From the NCBI RefSeq assembly GCF_038019025.1, contig NZ_CP150496.1:1267501-1331500 (forward strand): 64,000 nucleotides of DNA. Reading direction: 5' to 3'. Position numbers and translations under genes: made by a program. Of the stretch, positions 63,078 to 64,000 are shown one piece after another; position 1 is the first letter of the stretch, and the number at the start of each line of letters is the position of its first letter. The DNA comes from Polaribacter marinaquae. Lineage in GTDB: Bacteria > Bacteroidota > Bacteroidia > Flavobacteriales > Flavobacteriaceae. Below the pieces are notes generated by a model. The model had not been told where the DNA came from. It did not search any database and worked only from the letters and a program-made list of their open reading frames with translations.

Positions 63078-64000
63078 TTAAAATGATGCTATCGTTTTTT
63101 CTATTCCTTTTTCTGCGGATAAAGGTAATTCTTTTTCTATCCGATTTTTAATTTTTTGATTAGAAACAACATAGTTTTCTGTTAACTTTTGTAACCTTTC
63201 CGAATTTATTGGTAAAGGTAAGATGTCACCTAATTTGGCTAAAGTGCTCACTAAAAACTTAGGCGTCTTCAAAATTTTAGCAGGTTTATTTGTAACCTCT
63301 CCCATTATTTTCACCAAATCTTTTGTGGATAGTGATTCATTATCGGCAACATTATAAACTCCCGATTCTATATTAGTGTTATCTATTAATTCATTAATCA
63401 CAAAACACAAATTTTCTACTGAAACAAAAGATCTTTTATTTTCATATTTACCAAAAGGATAAGGAATTCCTTTAGACACAAAACTGTATAGCAGATTTAA
63501 GTTTCCTTTATTATTTGGCCCATGAATCATACAAGGTCTTAATATGTACACCCTCTTACCATCCGGTATCTCTTTAGATAATATATATTTTTCTGCTGCT
63601 AATTTAGATTTTCCATACACCGTTACTGGATTTGGTGTTACTTCTTCGGTTAGAACACCTTCTACTTCATCTGCAGCTGCTTTTACAGAACTCATATAAA
63701 TAAAAATTTCACATTCACTTTTTAAAAATTGGTTAAACAAAGTTTTTGTTAACTCTGAATTTACTTCAAAGTACTCTTTATCTTCTGATGTTTTCTTTAA
63801 ATCGTGTGCTTTACCTGCTAAATGGATAAAACTCTTAGCTTGGTTCAATTTTTCTAAACTTAAAGTTTCATAACTTAGTTCATCTTTAGTCGGGTTTCTA
63901 GAGACACCCGTAGTCTCTTTTTTCTTTTGGACTAAATAATCGGTCAAATTAAGTCCTACAAATCCTTTGTTACCTGTTATTATATGAGTATTTTTATTCA
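63078..64000 (-). CDS. NAD-dependent epimerase/dehydratase-family protein, start codon cut at window end
   Basis: The frame stays open to base 64000, where NKNTHIITGNKGFVGLN gives a complete Rossmann motif. The two bases before it are TG, so an ATG would begin at 64001 and only one base is missing. The internal start at 63947 is not real. SSVKAAADEVEG and YGKSKLAAEKYIL supply the Ser and YxxxK of an extended SDR. It may reduce or epimerise the 4-keto sugar (WbpV-like), but the exact product is inferred. Confidence 0.9.
   Translation of the reverse strand, partial: NKNTHIITGNKGFVGLNLTDYLVQKKKETTGVSRNPTKDELSYETLSLEKLNQAKSFIHLAGKAHDLKKTSEDKEYFEVNSELTKTLFNQFLKSECEIFIYMSSVKAAADEVEGVLTEEVTPNPVTVYGKSKLAAEKYILSKEIPDGKRVYILRPCMIHGPNNKGNLNLLYSFVSKGIPYPFGKYENKRSFVSVENLCFVINELIDNTNIESGVYNVADNESLSTKDLVKIMGEVTNKPAKILKTPKFLVSTLAKLGDILPLPINSERLQKLTENYVVSNQKIKNRIEKELPLSAEKGIEKTIASF

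Noticed and set aside
63078..63947. Epimerase start at the TTG at 63947
   Set aside because: The frame continues upstream through a complete nucleotide-binding motif to the window edge.

Overview
The window looks like a low-GC marine Flavobacteriaceae chromosome, most likely Polaribacter or a close relative. The evidence is the conserved block cdd-porV-porU-gldJ-murF (type IX secretion and gliding), small families typical of the group (Lacal_2735, TIGR03643, DUF2256), strong AT codon bias, and promoters of the Bacteroidota type (TAnnTTTG at -7) where purine-rich Shine-Dalgarno sites are mostly absent. The genus is an inference; no 16S gene is present.

Region 1, about 1-9740, is accessory DNA. 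It opens with the 3' part of an AlbA/HATPase-type regulator. Facing it is a tight six-gene minus-strand operon: DUF3892-like protein, 58-aa protein, LRAT-like papain-fold protein, a PycTM-type membrane effector, a PycC-type pyrimidine cyclase and an E2-like protein with a SEC-C-like zinc motif. The cyclase and effector are the core of a Pycsar antiphage system; the E2-like and LRAT-like genes overlap them and make the locus unusual. Divergent to it, across a short region with a thrice repeated CATTAC-type motif, is a sigma-like/unknown/ImmA-IrrE protease operon. After a 1.2-kb non-coding stretch with hairpins come mobile-element genes (DUF6943-like, a DUF2493 SLOG protein, and a small phage-like lysis-type cluster with a DUF5675 protein). 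The region ends in a possible small transcript or attachment-site remnant and a strong terminator.

Region 2, about 9739-25600, begins with a lipoprotein-type formylglycine-generating enzyme that keeps both active-site cysteines. Two long plus-strand gene sets follow for light and oxidative stress: a TetR-like regulator, a UbiB/ABC1 kinase, a flavin reductase-like protein, an SDR protein, DUF2256, a DASH cryptochrome, an FeS-type photolyase and a divergent photolyase; then folE, small paralogs, SDR, glutathione peroxidase, TspO, an SRPBCC protein and a class I photolyase. The two sets start downstream of near-identical inverted repeats, which suggests one regulator controls both.

Region 3, about 25700-46230, is core metabolism: tRNA-Thr, uridine kinase, an FtsB/DivIC-like protein, both methylmalonyl-CoA mutase subunits with a small membrane-protein gene between them, a GH3 protein, an aldehyde dehydrogenase, the TIGR03916/TIGR03915 radical-SAM repair pair, a fused CcsBA cytochrome c assembly protein, guaA with a LysM/periplasmic-binding lipoprotein, a FabH-like ketosynthase, a group III truncated haemoglobin and cytidine deaminase.

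Region 4, about 46300-55000, holds porV (frameshifted in this sequence at a run of seven A/T), porU, gldJ, murF and a BadF-type sugar kinase. Region 5, about 55060-64000, is the start of a surface polysaccharide cluster: CpsB phosphatase, Wzc kinase, Wza exporter, a WbpM-type dehydratase, a DegT aminotransferase, a WecA-like transferase and an epimerase/reductase cut only at its first base by the window edge. No rRNA, CRISPR array, intact integrase or insertion-sequence transposase was seen.
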